Shown: in pieces, positions 26,761-35,296 of the stretch | Numbering within the stretch: position 1 is the stretch's first letter | Layout of the letters: each line of letters begins with the position of its first letter | Source: Rhizobium vallis | Lineage (GTDB): Bacteria; Pseudomonadota; Alphaproteobacteria; Rhizobiales; Rhizobiaceae | Assembly: GCF_003985155.1 (NCBI RefSeq) | Contig: NZ_ML133690.1 | Location: 186,001 to 250,000 of the forward strand | Length of the DNA: 64,000 nucleotides | Direction: 5' to 3' | The notes under the pieces: generated by a model | Database searches by the model: none | What the model saw: the letters and a program-made list of their open reading frames with translations, nothing else | What the model was told of the DNA's origin: nothing | Translations under genes and position numbers: made by a program

Positions 26761-27660
26761 TCACGACCCCGACTTCGAGCCCGGAAGCTCTATGCCGGCG
26801 TTGCGTGCGTAAATCTTGGCGACCGCAGCGTCATCTTCGCGCCCCAGGCCCATGCCGGAGGCGGCGACAAACTGTTGTAGAGCCGCGGCCGTGAGCGGGG
26901 CCGAGAACTTGGACGCGCGAGCGACGTCAAGGACGATGCCAAGGTCTTTTGGCCAGATGTCGACTGCGGAATGAGGAGTGTAGTCGCCCGATGCCACGTG
27001 CGGGGCACGGTTCTCCAGCATCCAGCTCGTGCCGGCGCACTGCGGTATCACCTGGAGGAATGTGTCGGCATCGATGCCCTGCGTAATGCCAAAGGTAATG
27101 GCTTCCGCCATCGCTGCGATATGCGTTCCGGCAAGCATCTGGTTGACTGCCTTCATGGCCGACCCAGCGCCAGCTGCGTCGCCCAATTCGAAGACCTTCT
27201 CCGCAAGTGCGTCGAGGGCCGGGCGGGCTTTTGCGAAGGCCTCAGACGTACCGGAGGCCATGATTGAAAGCTTGCCGTTGGCGGCTTTGACGGAACCGCC
27301 CGAAATGGGTGCGTCGAGGAAATGAATGCCGCGTTCCGAGCAGCGTTCGGCCGCCTTTCGCGCATAGTCCGGCGCAACTGTGACGCACATGATCACGACG
27401 GCACCGGGCGATAGTTTCGAGACGACCCCATTATCGCCGAACAGGACCTCTTCAGTCTGGGTCGAATTCAGAACGACGACTAAGACAGCGTCCAGGCCTG
27501 CCGCGGCGGCATCCAGATCAGTTGCAGAGCCGCCGGCGGCGTGAAGGCGCTTTACGGCATCGGGGTTAACGTCCGCACCGAACACTTCAAGGCCCGCCCG
27601 AACGAGGGAGGATGCCATTCCGAACCCCATCGAACCCAGTCCAAAAACACCAACTTTCAT
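26761..27660 (-). CDS. ltnD: L-threonate dehydrogenase (LtnD-like)
   Basis: This 299-residue beta-hydroxyacid dehydrogenase has the Rossmann motif GVFGLGSMGFGMA, substrate-binding DAPISGGSVKAANG and catalytic Lys in MKAVNQMLAGTHIA. LtnD oxidises L-threonate to 2-oxo-tetronate with NAD+. GGAGCGAGAA precedes the ATG at 27660. Assignment as LtnD rests on its place directly before otnK; the related DenD acts on D-erythronate, and sequence alone does not separate these with certainty by eye. Confidence 0.8.
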   Translation of the reverse strand: MKVGVFGLGSMGFGMASSLVRAGLEVFGADVNPDAVKRLHAAGGSATDLDAAAAGLDAVLVVVLNSTQTEEVLFGDNGVVSKLSPGAVVIMCVTVAPDYARKAAERCSERGIHFLDAPISGGSVKAANGKLSIMASGTSEAFAKARPALDALAEKVFELGDAAGAGSAMKAVNQMLAGTHIAAMAEAITFGITQGIDADTFLQVIPQCAGTSWMLENRAPHVASGDYTPHSAVDIWPKDLGIVLDVARASKFSAPLTAAALQQFVAASGMGLGREDDAAVAKIYARNAGIELPGSKSGS

Positions 27661-27684
27661 TTCTCGCTCCATACGTTCCAACAA

Positions 27685-28776
27685 TCAGGTGTTGGACCCA
27701 AAGATTTGTTTGATCACAGCGTCTGTGACCTCACGTGTTGTCGCTGACCCACCCACGTCCGGCGTCGAAATGCCCGCCGAACACACCGCTTCGATGGCCC
27801 TCATCAGGCGGTCTGAACTCTCGGATTCTCCCAAATGGTCAAGCATCTGGCATGCAGTCCAAAACGACGCGATCGGGTTCGCGATGCCTTTCCCGGTTAT
27901 GTCGAATGCAGAGCCGTGGATCGGCTCGAACATCGAGGGGAAGCGTCGCTCTGGATCGATGTTCGCTGTCGGCGCGACGCCCAGGCTGCCCGCCAGCGCG
28001 CCCGCCAAATCCGACAGGATGTCGGCATGCAGGTTCGTGGCCACAATCGTGTCGAGGCTTTCCGGGTGAAGGGTCATTCGGACAGTCATGGCATCGACGA
28101 GGACTTTGTCCCATTTGACGTCGGGAAATTCCGTGGATACCTCGGCGGCTATCTCATCCCAGAGGACCATGCCGAAACGCTGCGCGTTTGACTTCGTGAC
28201 GACGGTCAGTTGCTTTCGCGGTCTCGATTGAGCGATCCGGAAGGCAAAGCGCATGATGCGGGTAACGCCCACGCGGGTGAAAATGGCGACCTCAGTCGCG
28301 ACTTCCTCAGGCAGGCCGCGGTGCGCGCGCCCTCCGTGGCCCGAATATTCACCCTCCGAATTCTCGCGCACGATCACCCAATCGAGGTCGCCGACCCCCC
28401 TGTCTCGCAGAGGGGTCGGTATCCCCGGGAGAATCCGCGTTGGGCGGACATTCGCGTATTGGTCAAAACCTTGGCAAATCGGCAGCCGCAGTCCCCACAG
28501 CGTGATATGGTCGGCAATGTCGGGAGCACCTACCGCGCCGAAGTAGATCGCATCGTGGCCTCGCAACTGCGCGAGGCCGTCGTCCGGCATCATCTTCCCG
28601 TGCCTGCGGTAATAGTCCGAACCCCAGTCGAACTGGGTCACCTCGAAACGCACTGTGTCTGAGCGCCGCTGGAGCGCATCGAGAACCTCGAGACCCGCAC
28701 CGATGACCTCGGGACCGATACCATCAGCTGGTATCGCCGCGATCTTGTGGGTGCGATGTCCGGTCATGGATGTCAT
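27685..28776 (-). CDS. ttuC: Tartrate/D-malate dehydrogenase (isocitrate/isopropylmalate dehydrogenase family)
   Basis: This 363-residue enzyme is of the beta-decarboxylating dehydrogenase family. VRENSEGEYSGHGGR, DAMTVRMTLHPESLDTIVATN and MFEPIHGSAFDITGKG are the tartrate/D-malate dehydrogenase (TtuC/DmlA) variants of the family's substrate and NAD motifs. It oxidises D-malate, L-tartrate or a related 2-hydroxyacid, with decarboxylation for some substrates. The ATG at 28776 overlaps the stop of the aldehyde dehydrogenase gene. In this operon it may handle a C4 diacid, widening the range beyond threonate. Confidence 0.78.
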   Translation of the reverse strand: MTSMTGHRTHKIAAIPADGIGPEVIGAGLEVLDALQRRSDTVRFEVTQFDWGSDYYRRHGKMMPDDGLAQLRGHDAIYFGAVGAPDIADHITLWGLRLPICQGFDQYANVRPTRILPGIPTPLRDRGVGDLDWVIVRENSEGEYSGHGGRAHRGLPEEVATEVAIFTRVGVTRIMRFAFRIAQSRPRKQLTVVTKSNAQRFGMVLWDEIAAEVSTEFPDVKWDKVLVDAMTVRMTLHPESLDTIVATNLHADILSDLAGALAGSLGVAPTANIDPERRFPSMFEPIHGSAFDITGKGIANPIASFWTACQMLDHLGESESSDRLMRAIEAVCSAGISTPDVGGSATTREVTDAVIKQIFGSNT

Positions 28777-30224
28777 GCGAATTCCGGCAACGACGTCGCC
28801 TCCTCGTCGAACCCGTAAACCGACTTCGTCTCCAGGTACTCCTCAAGCCCGACGCTTCCCATGGAGCGTCCGATGCCGGATTGCTTATAGCCCCCCATCG
28901 GCGTGACGGAATTCGTGGCCGCGCCGTTGAAGCAAATGCGTCCTGCGCGCAGGCCGGCAGAGAACTCGTAACCCTTCTTTCTATCGCCGGAGAAGACGTA
29001 GCCGCCGAGCCCGTATGGGCTGTCGTTGGCGATCTCCAGCGCTTGCTCCTCGGAAGAGTAGGGGATGACAGCAAGCACCGGACCGAAAATTTCTTCCTTC
29101 GCGATGGTCATGTCGGGTGCGACGTGGGTGAAGACGGTGGGCTTTACGAAGTAGCCCTGGTTGCGGCCCTCGGGCTTTCCCGTCCCTCCGCAGGCGAGGC
29201 GAGCGCCTTCGTCGATACCGATCTGGATGTAACGTTGGATGCTGTCGTACTGGGACTGGCTGACGACAGGACCCATCGTGGTGGCCGGATCGCGCGGGTC
29301 GCCCAGTTTGTACTTCGAGACCTCGTCCACCAAGTAGGCAGAAACCTCTTCGATCTGGCTTTCATGGACGAGCATCCGGCTTGGAGCATGGCACGATTGG
29401 CCGGCGTTGAAGAAGCAACGCTGGATGTTCCAGCGAGCGGCCTTCTCAAGATCGGCGTCCTCGAGCACGATGTTCGCCGATTTTCCGCCGAGCTCCAGCG
29501 ATACGCGCTTGATTGTCTGGGCCGCCGCCTCGCCGACGCGCGCGCCGGCGGATGTCGAACCCGTGAACGAGATCATGTCGACCTCGGGATGCGTCGACAT
29601 AGCCGCGCCGACTTCACTGCCTCGTCCGATGATCAGGTTGAACACGCCGGCAGGAACGCCGGCCTTTTCGAAGACCTCCGCGAGAATGATCGAGCTGATC
29701 GGCGATGCGTCCGAGGGCTTCGAGAGCACAGTGCATCCGGCTGCAATAGCGTAGATCGCTTTGATGACCGGCGTCTGGACGGGCCAGTTCCACGGCGAGA
29801 TCAAGGCGCAAACCCCGATCGGCTCGCGGCGGATGATCGTGTCACCGAGGCGGCTTTCGAAATGGTATGTCCGCAGGAGGTCGCGGGCGACTTTCATATG
29901 GCCAATAGGGCCGGTCGCCTGCGCTCGTGCGCTCACGGGAATGCCTACTTCCTGCGCCATCACGTCGGCAAACTCGTCGACGCGTTTTTCGTACGCTGCG
30001 ATGATGCGGTCGATAAGTTCGGCACGCTCTTCCAGCGACGTTCTTGAGAAGGTATTGAAGGCTCGGCGAGCTGCCAAGGCTGCCTTGTCGACATCGGAAG
30101 CCATACCGCCTGTGGCCACGGAAGCGAACGGCGTCTCCGTGTAGGGGTTCGTCAGCAACTTCTGGCCTGCCTTGGCTGGCTCTTGCCAGCGGCCGTCGAT
30201 GTAGAGATTTCCGTAGTGTTGCAT
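28773..30224 (-). CDS. NAD(P)-dependent aldehyde dehydrogenase
   Basis: This 483-residue aldehyde dehydrogenase has SPWNWPVQTPV in the cofactor site, LELGGKSANIVL with the catalytic Glu and NAGQSCHAPSRML with the catalytic Cys. It oxidises an aldehyde to the acid; the substrate may be a hydroxylated C3/C4 aldehyde from the aldolases in this operon. The ATG at 30224 follows CGGAGTAAGCTC; the upstream ATG at 30272 lies within the previous gene. Its stop is coupled to the next dehydrogenase by a four-base overlap. Confidence 0.87.
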   Translation of the reverse strand: MQHYGNLYIDGRWQEPAKAGQKLLTNPYTETPFASVATGGMASDVDKAALAARRAFNTFSRTSLEERAELIDRIIAAYEKRVDEFADVMAQEVGIPVSARAQATGPIGHMKVARDLLRTYHFESRLGDTIIRREPIGVCALISPWNWPVQTPVIKAIYAIAAGCTVLSKPSDASPISSIILAEVFEKAGVPAGVFNLIIGRGSEVGAAMSTHPEVDMISFTGSTSAGARVGEAAAQTIKRVSLELGGKSANIVLEDADLEKAARWNIQRCFFNAGQSCHAPSRMLVHESQIEEVSAYLVDEVSKYKLGDPRDPATTMGPVVSQSQYDSIQRYIQIGIDEGARLACGGTGKPEGRNQGYFVKPTVFTHVAPDMTIAKEEIFGPVLAVIPYSSEEQALEIANDSPYGLGGYVFSGDRKKGYEFSAGLRAGRICFNGAATNSVTPMGGYKQSGIGRSMGSVGLEEYLETKSVYGFDEEATSLPEFA

Positions 30225-30249
30225 GAGCTTACTCCGCTTGATCGACAGA

Positions 30250-31074
30250 TCAGAAGCTGTGTGTGTAGCCACCGTCGCAAGCGATCGTCTGCCCGGTGAT
30301 GAATGATGCCGCCGGGGAGGCGAGGAACATCGTGATGCCTACGAGGTCAGAAGGGACGATGGTGCGCGGAATGCACTGGAGGTCGATGTTCCGCTGGAGA
30401 ATTTCTTGGGTGAGGCTGGCTTTGCGCTCGGCCACTTCGGTCGCGACGGTGCCGGGACGAATGCAGTTGGCGGTTACGCCGAACGGACCCAGTTCGCGGG
30501 CAAGCGAGTTGGTCATCCCGATCAGCGCCGACTTCGACGTCACATAATGGAGATAGTTCTTGGTTCCGCGGTGGACGGAGGCCGACGAGATATTGATGAT
30601 GCGCCCAAAGCCGCGGTCCCGCATGCCAGGCGCGGCTGCGGCAGCACAGAAGAAGACGCCGTTCACGTTGACGTTCATCACCTTCTGCCACTCTGCCTCA
30701 GGTATCTCGTCAAACGGACGCTTGACGAGTGCCGAGAAAAGAGAGGCGTTGTTGACCAGCACGTCGATACGACCGAACTCTTTCTGGACAGCCGCGACCA
30801 TTGCGTCCACGGAGTCCTTGCTGGAGACGTCCACGGACAGGGCCAGCGACCGGCCCCCGGCTTCCGCAATCTCTTTAGCCACGCTCTCGGAGTTGGCCAG
30901 GCTGAGGTCGGCGATCACGGCGATGGCCCCCGCAGCAGCGAACTGCCGGGCAAGTTCGCGGCCGATGCCTTGGCCTGAACCTGTCACGAGAACGACCCGG
31001 TCTTTAACGCTGAAGTCGCGGGCTTCAGCAAGGAGTGCTGAGGCAGCGTTGTTCGAGGCGGTTTCAATGTTCAC
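30250..31074 (-). CDS. Short-chain dehydrogenase/reductase
   Basis: This 274-residue SDR has the cofactor motif TGSGQGIGREL, NNASLFSAL, the catalytic Ser in INISSASVHR and the YVTSK active-site Tyr/Lys. An unusual N-terminal tail of about 20 residues precedes the fold. The start is a GTG with GGAGGACTACC just upstream. It probably oxidises a polyol or sugar acid in the same pathway as its operon neighbours. It lies 25 bases before the aldehyde dehydrogenase gene. Confidence 0.82.
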   Translation of the reverse strand: MNIETASNNAASALLAEARDFSVKDRVVLVTGSGQGIGRELARQFAAAGAIAVIADLSLANSESVAKEIAEAGGRSLALSVDVSSKDSVDAMVAAVQKEFGRIDVLVNNASLFSALVKRPFDEIPEAEWQKVMNVNVNGVFFCAAAAAPGMRDRGFGRIINISSASVHRGTKNYLHYVTSKSALIGMTNSLARELGPFGVTANCIRPGTVATEVAERKASLTQEILQRNIDLQCIPRTIVPSDLVGITMFLASPAASFITGQTIACDGGYTHSF

Positions 31075-31093
31075 GGTAGTCCTCCGATAGACT

Positions 31094-31105
31094 GTCCAGC
31101 TGGAC
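31094..31105. promoter_or_regulatory. 12-bp palindrome upstream of the SDR gene
   Basis: GTCCAGCTGGAC is a perfect palindrome 20 bases before the SDR start, in the 104-base gap after the HpaI-type aldolase. A related half, GTCCAATGGA, follows. It could be an internal operator; its role is unproven. Confidence 0.25.
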
Positions 31106-31178
31106 TTTCGCTTTGCGGTCCAATGGATCGAGATGTGGTTCCTCAGGCCGCCAGATGACGGCTATGTTTTTGTTGGGC

Positions 31179-31967
31179 TCAGCGGAACGACGCTGCCGTG
31201 GCGATCGCCGTGTTGGTCAAAAAGCCTGTGTCACTGCCAGTCGAGACGTAGCGCGCGCCCAAGCGAAGGATTTCCTTTGCGATCTCGGGACGCGTGTTCA
31301 GGCCGCCCACGCCGAGGTGCTTCCCTTTGGCATTGCAAACCTCGAGCACGTGTTTGTAGGCCTCCATCACCTTGGGGCTGTCGAGTTGGCCAGGAATTCC
31401 GAGTGAGTTGCAGAGGTCGTTGGTCCCCACGAGCAGCATGTCCATGCCATCGACCGACGCGATGTCCGCGGCATTTTCTACCGCGTTGACCGACTCGATC
31501 ATTCCGACCACCAGCGTCGCCTCGTTCATCTTCGCCATCGTCTCGGCAGCCGGGCCGCCTCGGAAGAGTGTGTGGGCGTTCGTCGCGAGCAAAGAACGAT
31601 CGCCCTTGGGAGCAAACAATGCTGCCTCCACGATATCTTCTGCCTGGGCCTTGGTCTCGACATGGGGAACGATAACGCCCTGCGCGCCGGTCTCGAGTGT
31701 GCGGCTGATGTCGGCCTTGTTGTGGCCGGCCACACGAACCAATGGCGTAACGCCCAGTGCGGCAGCGGTGATGCTGATTTGGCTGACGGTCTCAAGCGAG
31801 AAGCTGTTGTGCTCCAGATCGATGTACAGGCAATCGAAGCCCGCACTGCGGGCGATCGCTGCGATCTCGACACCGCGTACGATGCGGACGATCATGCCAA
31901 CCGCTACTTCGCCGGCGTTCATGCGCGTCTTCATCAGGTTTTTGATAGGTGTTTCGATCGGATGCAT
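31179..31967 (-). CDS. HpcH/HpaI family class II (metal-dependent) pyruvate aldolase
   Basis: This 262-residue barrel enzyme of the HpaI type cleaves 4-hydroxy-2-oxo acids to pyruvate and an aldehyde. The family motifs are present: GFDCLYIDLEHNSFS with the acidic/His pair, LVRVAGHN with the catalytic Arg, GVIVPHVET, MIESVNAVEN with the metal Glu and LVGTNDLCNSLG with the Asp. The ATG at 31967 has GGAA at the right distance; 32012 is an alternative first ATG. It is the first gene of the minus-strand operon and has a 17-bp palindrome upstream. The aldehyde made could be oxidised by the operon's aldehyde dehydrogenase. Confidence 0.83.
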   Translation of the reverse strand: MHPIETPIKNLMKTRMNAGEVAVGMIVRIVRGVEIAAIARSAGFDCLYIDLEHNSFSLETVSQISITAAALGVTPLVRVAGHNKADISRTLETGAQGVIVPHVETKAQAEDIVEAALFAPKGDRSLLATNAHTLFRGGPAAETMAKMNEATLVVGMIESVNAVENAADIASVDGMDMLLVGTNDLCNSLGIPGQLDSPKVMEAYKHVLEVCNAKGKHLGVGGLNTRPEIAKEILRLGARYVSTGSDTGFLTNTAIATAASFR

Positions 31968-32091
31968 GTGGAATTCCAAACTCGCGGGATTACCGCGTTC
32001 TGACTTCATCATTCGTGCCGTCTGGCTGTGCTAAGGTTTGAAGCCAACCGTGATCGCGATCAAGAGCGCGGGAGGGTCGCGAGCCCGGAGC

Positions 32092-32108
32092 AATAACAAG
32101 ATGTTATA
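32092..32108. promoter_or_regulatory. 17-bp palindromic operator, copy 4
   Basis: AATAAC-AAGAT-GTTATA lies in the divergent gap, 125 bases before the aldolase operon and 92 before the cupin gene. The inner arms ATAACA/TGTTAT are perfect. Confidence 0.5.
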
Positions 32109-32200
32109 GCTCGGTTTCGGGGAGGATTACGGAGCGACCCACTTTTCTATTATCTGAAGTCAACCGGAAGGTTTCACCGAAGACAACAGAGGAGTGAAAG

Positions 32201-33040
32201 ATGCGTATTTCAGATGTAGCCAGTGCAGAGGGCGGTGCAGTCGGATCGATGCGTGTAGGCAAGCTCGATCAGAAGTTCCTGCTACAGGGGGAAGATGGCT
32301 CCCCGAACAACTACCTGCTCAACGTAGGTCTCACCGGCTCTGGCGGCTGGGGAACTCCGCGCCATCGTCACAACTTCGATCAGATTCGATACGTCCTCAA
32401 GGGCAAGTACCCGGCGTCCCCGCACAAGATCATGGGTGAGGGCTCTGTCGCGTACTTCCCGGAGAGCGTTCACTACGGACCGCAGGACCGTCCGGAAGGC
32501 CTCGAAATGATGGTCATCCAGTTCGGCGGCGCGAGCGGGGAGGGCTTCCTCAGCACTCCGCGTCGTGAAGCTGCAAACGAGGCCCTGAAGGCCAAGGGCG
32601 AGTTCAAGGACGGCATCTTTACCTGGATCGACGACAAGGGTCAGAAGCACAACGTAGACGGCGCAACGGCTTGCTACGAAGAAGCAATGGGCAAGAAGAT
32701 GGTCCTTGCCAAGCCTCGCTACGACGATGTCGTGATGATGGACCCGGAATCGTACGAGTGGACTCCCACGGGGACTCCAGGTGTATCGACGAAGCTCCTT
32801 GGGGTGTTCACCGAACGCAACACCAAGATCGGCTTCATCAAGGTGGATGCCGGCGCGACGTTCAATACCGGCTCGCGCGACCAGATTGACGTTCTCTTCA
32901 TGAGCAAAGGGAACATCACGGTCGATGGCAAAACCTATGGCGATAAGACCGCCATCGAACTGCTGCCGTCTGACGCTCCGGTCGACATCAAAGCCAACGA
33001 AGAGTCGTTGTTCTTTACCGTCACACTGCCAAAGTTCTGA
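32201..33040 (+). CDS. Cupin-domain protein, function unknown
   Basis: This 279-residue protein is built from two cupin-like barrels. The first has a plausible metal motif, RHRHNFDQIRYVLKGKYP, near residues 54-71 followed by SVAYFPESVHYGPQ; the second (about 200-279) contains DVLFMSKGNITVDGK without obvious His ligands. Such proteins bind small acids or sugars or act as isomerases. GAGGAGTGAAAG precedes the ATG. It is divergent from the acid-sugar operon and shares its upstream palindrome, so a role in the same catabolism is likely but unproven. Confidence 0.72.
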   Translation: MRISDVASAEGGAVGSMRVGKLDQKFLLQGEDGSPNNYLLNVGLTGSGGWGTPRHRHNFDQIRYVLKGKYPASPHKIMGEGSVAYFPESVHYGPQDRPEGLEMMVIQFGGASGEGFLSTPRREAANEALKAKGEFKDGIFTWIDDKGQKHNVDGATACYEEAMGKKMVLAKPRYDDVVMMDPESYEWTPTGTPGVSTKLLGVFTERNTKIGFIKVDAGATFNTGSRDQIDVLFMSKGNITVDGKTYGDKTAIELLPSDAPVDIKANEESLFFTVTLPKF

Positions 33041-33050
33041 TGGTTCAATT

Positions 33051-33075
33051 GCCGGCGTGACCAGGTCACGCCGGC
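33051..33075. terminator. Strong bidirectional hairpin terminator
   Basis: GCCGGCGTGAC (33051-33061) and GTCACGCCGGC (33065-33075) make a perfect 11-base stem with a three-base loop in the gap between the cupin gene and the convergent LysR gene. Short A/T flanks are on both sides. Confidence 0.7.
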
Positions 33076-33103
33076 ATTACTTTGCCCAGTGCGTATGCTT
33101 CGG

Positions 33104-33994
33104 TCATACCCTCGACCTCAGAGCGTCGACTATCAGCGATAATGCGGGATTGTTCTGCCTTCGATTGGGATAGTAGAGGTAGTATCCCTCAAACATTGGG
33201 CACCAATCGTCGAGGACTTGGGTCAACTCTCCTCGATCAATGTGACCAGCGACCAGGCTCTCGGGCAAGTAGGCGAGCCCATACCCCAAAAGCGCGGCGT
33301 CGATCATGCTGCCGGGGTGATTGATAGTTAGCTGGCCGTCGACCCTCACCCGAACCTGCTTATCGTCCTTCTCAAATTCCCACGCGTACAACCCGCCCGC
33401 CGAGTGTTGTCGGGTGTTTATGCATGTGTGGGAGCTCAAATCCTGTGGCGTGGATGGTGCAGGGTTTTTCCTGAAATATCCGGGCGAACCGACAACCACC
33501 AAACGCCAATCCTGCCCGATCTTTACGGCGATCATGTCCTTGTCCAACCGCTCGCCGAGCCTGATCCCCGCGTCAAAGCGCTCCTCGACAATGTCGCTGA
33601 TGCCGTTGTCGCAAAAGAGTTCGACCTTGAGATCGGGGTAATCCTGCAGGACGCCCCGCAGCTTGGGCCATACAACGCTTTCTAGGGCGTAGTCCGAGAG
33701 GTTGATCCGAACAGTCCCGACCGGGCGATCGCGATAACGCATCAGGTCGGCGATATCCGCATTGATATCGTCCAAGCGAGGCTGGATCGCGCTGAGGAAT
33801 TTTTCGCCGACTTCGGTCGCTGCCACGCTTCGGGTCGTTCTAATCAGAAGACGAAGACCAAGGCGCTCCTCGAGGCGTTTGATGGCGTTGCTGATCGTAG
33901 ATTGGGAAACACCAAGCAAAGCGGCAGCGCGTGTGAAGCTGCGTTCACGTGCGACGACAGTGAACCAAAACAGCTCGTTGTAATCTTCCTGCAC
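33104..33994 (-). CDS. LysR family transcriptional regulator
   Basis: This 296-residue regulator has a helix-turn-helix near residues 17-36 (FTRAAALLGVSQSTISNAI) and the NAIKRLEERLGLRLLIRTTRSV segment of the family split across the linker helix. It resembles regulators of the AaeR/DsdC-like CrgA group. It is divergent from the second Tat-hydrolase gene, and a perfect inverted repeat (34091-34117) between them has the right architecture for its binding site. It probably activates that hydrolase gene in response to an aromatic or related effector, which is inference. Confidence 0.85.
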   Translation of the reverse strand: MQEDYNELFWFTVVARERSFTRAAALLGVSQSTISNAIKRLEERLGLRLLIRTTRSVAATEVGEKFLSAIQPRLDDINADIADLMRYRDRPVGTVRINLSDYALESVVWPKLRGVLQDYPDLKVELFCDNGISDIVEERFDAGIRLGERLDKDMIAVKIGQDWRLVVVGSPGYFRKNPAPSTPQDLSSHTCINTRQHSAGGLYAWEFEKDDKQVRVRVDGQLTINHPGSMIDAALLGYGLAYLPESLVAGHIDRGELTQVLDDWCPMFEGYYLYYPNRRQNNPALSLIVDALRSRV

Positions 33995-34090
33995 CTTCGG
34001 CCCTCGTTTCGACCCCAGCCAACTTCTATCGCGCCGACGACGTTATTCGCAGAGCTTTTGACTGTCGGGGATTAATTCGCCATGAGATAA

Positions 34091-34117
34091 CTATTAGCGG
34101 ATTTCCCCGTCTAATAG
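34091..34117. promoter_or_regulatory. Inverted repeat, likely LysR binding site
   Basis: CTATTAG (34091-34097) and CTAATAG (34111-34117) are perfect seven-base arms 13 bases apart, centred in the divergent LysR/hydrolase gap about 70 bases before the hydrolase start. This is the geometry of a LysR-type activator site. Confidence 0.55.
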
Positions 34118-34173
34118 ATAGGTCCTTCATCCCTTAGATTGCGTCCCAAGACAACAAGGAAAAGGGAAGACGC

Positions 34174-35259
34174 ATGAAAAGGCCAAATAGTGAGAACGTG
34201 TCCGATACCGGACTGACCCTCGATCGGCGCAGTTTGCTGAAAATTGGCGGTTTAACCGCTGCTACGGTTGGAGTACTTGCAATGGGCAGCGCGGCTGCCG
34301 AGGCTGCTGCCTCGGAGACATGGGATAAGACCTTCCCTAAGAGCGACAAGGTCGATCACCAAAAGGTGTCCTTCTATAACAAACTGGGGATCATGCTGGT
34401 CGCGGACTTGTACGTCCCGAAAAACGCCGATCGGTCTGCTCGTCATCCGGCGATCGTGGTTGGACACCCGTATGGTGGCGTAAAGGAGCAGACGTCGGGT
34501 CTTTACGCCCAGACGCTGGCAGAGCGCGGGTTTGTCACCATTGCCCATGACGCCTCCTACAACGGTGAAAGTGGCGGGCAACCTCATTTCACGGCGTCTG
34601 CCGAAGCATTCGTGGAAGACTTCAACGCGGCGGTCGACTACCTCGGCACGCATTCCTTCGTCGACCGGCAGCGCATCGGCCTGCTCGGCGTATGCGGGAG
34701 TGGCGGTTTCGGATTGGCTGCGGCCGAGATCGATCCGCGCATCAAGGCTGTCGCCACTGTCAGTATGTATGATATCGGTCAGGGCCAGCGCCAGGGTCTC
34801 GCTGCTGAACTCGACAACGCTGCCGTAAAGAAGCAGCTCCGCGAAATTGCCGATCAGCGATGGGCAGAAGTTGACGGCGCGCCGCGGATGATGGCCGTTG
34901 GCACTCCCGAGGTGCTGACAGAGAACTCTCATCCGATCGAACGCGAGTTCTTCGATTATTACCGGACGCCGCGTGGCCAGCATCCGAGGTCGACAACGAC
35001 CATGGCTCGCACCAGCAACGCGCCCATGACCCTGTTTTGGTCGTTCCCACGTTTGTCTTGGATTTCCCCGAGACCTGTTCTTTTCATCACCGGTGACCAG
35101 GCACACTCCAAAATCTTCAGTGAACAGGCCTACGCCGCCGCTTCCGAACCGAAGGAACTGTATGTCGTGCCCGGTGCCGGACACGTCGATCTCTATGATC
35201 GGACGAACCTGATCCCTTGGGCGAAGCTACAGTCGTTCTACGACCAGCATCTCGCTTAA
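34174..35259 (+). CDS. Tat-exported alpha/beta hydrolase, dienelactone-hydrolase-like, copy 2
   Basis: This 361-residue paralogue of the protein at 3914-5002 has a twin-arginine signal (LDRRSLLKIGG, residues 16-26) and the same order of motifs: ETWDKTFPKSDKVDHQKVSF, the GHPYGGVKEQTSGLYAQTLAERG region split around a turn, a nucleophile elbow GVCGSGG with Cys174, and a terminal His in PGAGHVDLYD. A Cys nucleophile in a secreted enzyme is uncommon and points to lactone or dienelactone-like substrates. GGAAAAGGGAAGACGC precedes the ATG. A strong hairpin follows the stop. It is divergently transcribed from a LysR gene. Confidence 0.77.
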   Translation: MKRPNSENVSDTGLTLDRRSLLKIGGLTAATVGVLAMGSAAAEAAASETWDKTFPKSDKVDHQKVSFYNKLGIMLVADLYVPKNADRSARHPAIVVGHPYGGVKEQTSGLYAQTLAERGFVTIAHDASYNGESGGQPHFTASAEAFVEDFNAAVDYLGTHSFVDRQRIGLLGVCGSGGFGLAAAEIDPRIKAVATVSMYDIGQGQRQGLAAELDNAAVKKQLREIADQRWAEVDGAPRMMAVGTPEVLTENSHPIEREFFDYYRTPRGQHPRSTTTMARTSNAPMTLFWSFPRLSWISPRPVLFITGDQAHSKIFSEQAYAAASEPKELYVVPGAGHVDLYDRTNLIPWAKLQSFYDQHLA

Positions 35260-35268
35260 CACGAACGA

Positions 35269-35296
35269 CCGTGCCCGGGCAGAGGCCCGGGCACGG
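35269..35296 (+). terminator. Strong hairpin after the hydrolase gene
   Basis: CCGTGCCCGGGC (35269-35280) and GCCCGGGCACGG (35285-35296) form a perfect 12-base GC-rich stem with a four-base loop, ten bases after the hydrolase stop. No T-run follows, but the stem is the strongest in the window. Confidence 0.65.

Noticed and set aside
28770..30047. Long plus-strand open frame of 425 codons
   Set aside because: It lies antisense to the aldehyde dehydrogenase with intact catalytic motifs; long antisense frames are expected in GC-rich genes. The protein has no recognisable motif.
34252..35184. Minus-strand open frame of 310 codons
   Set aside because: Antisense to the second Tat hydrolase; no motif and no ribosome-binding site considered convincing.
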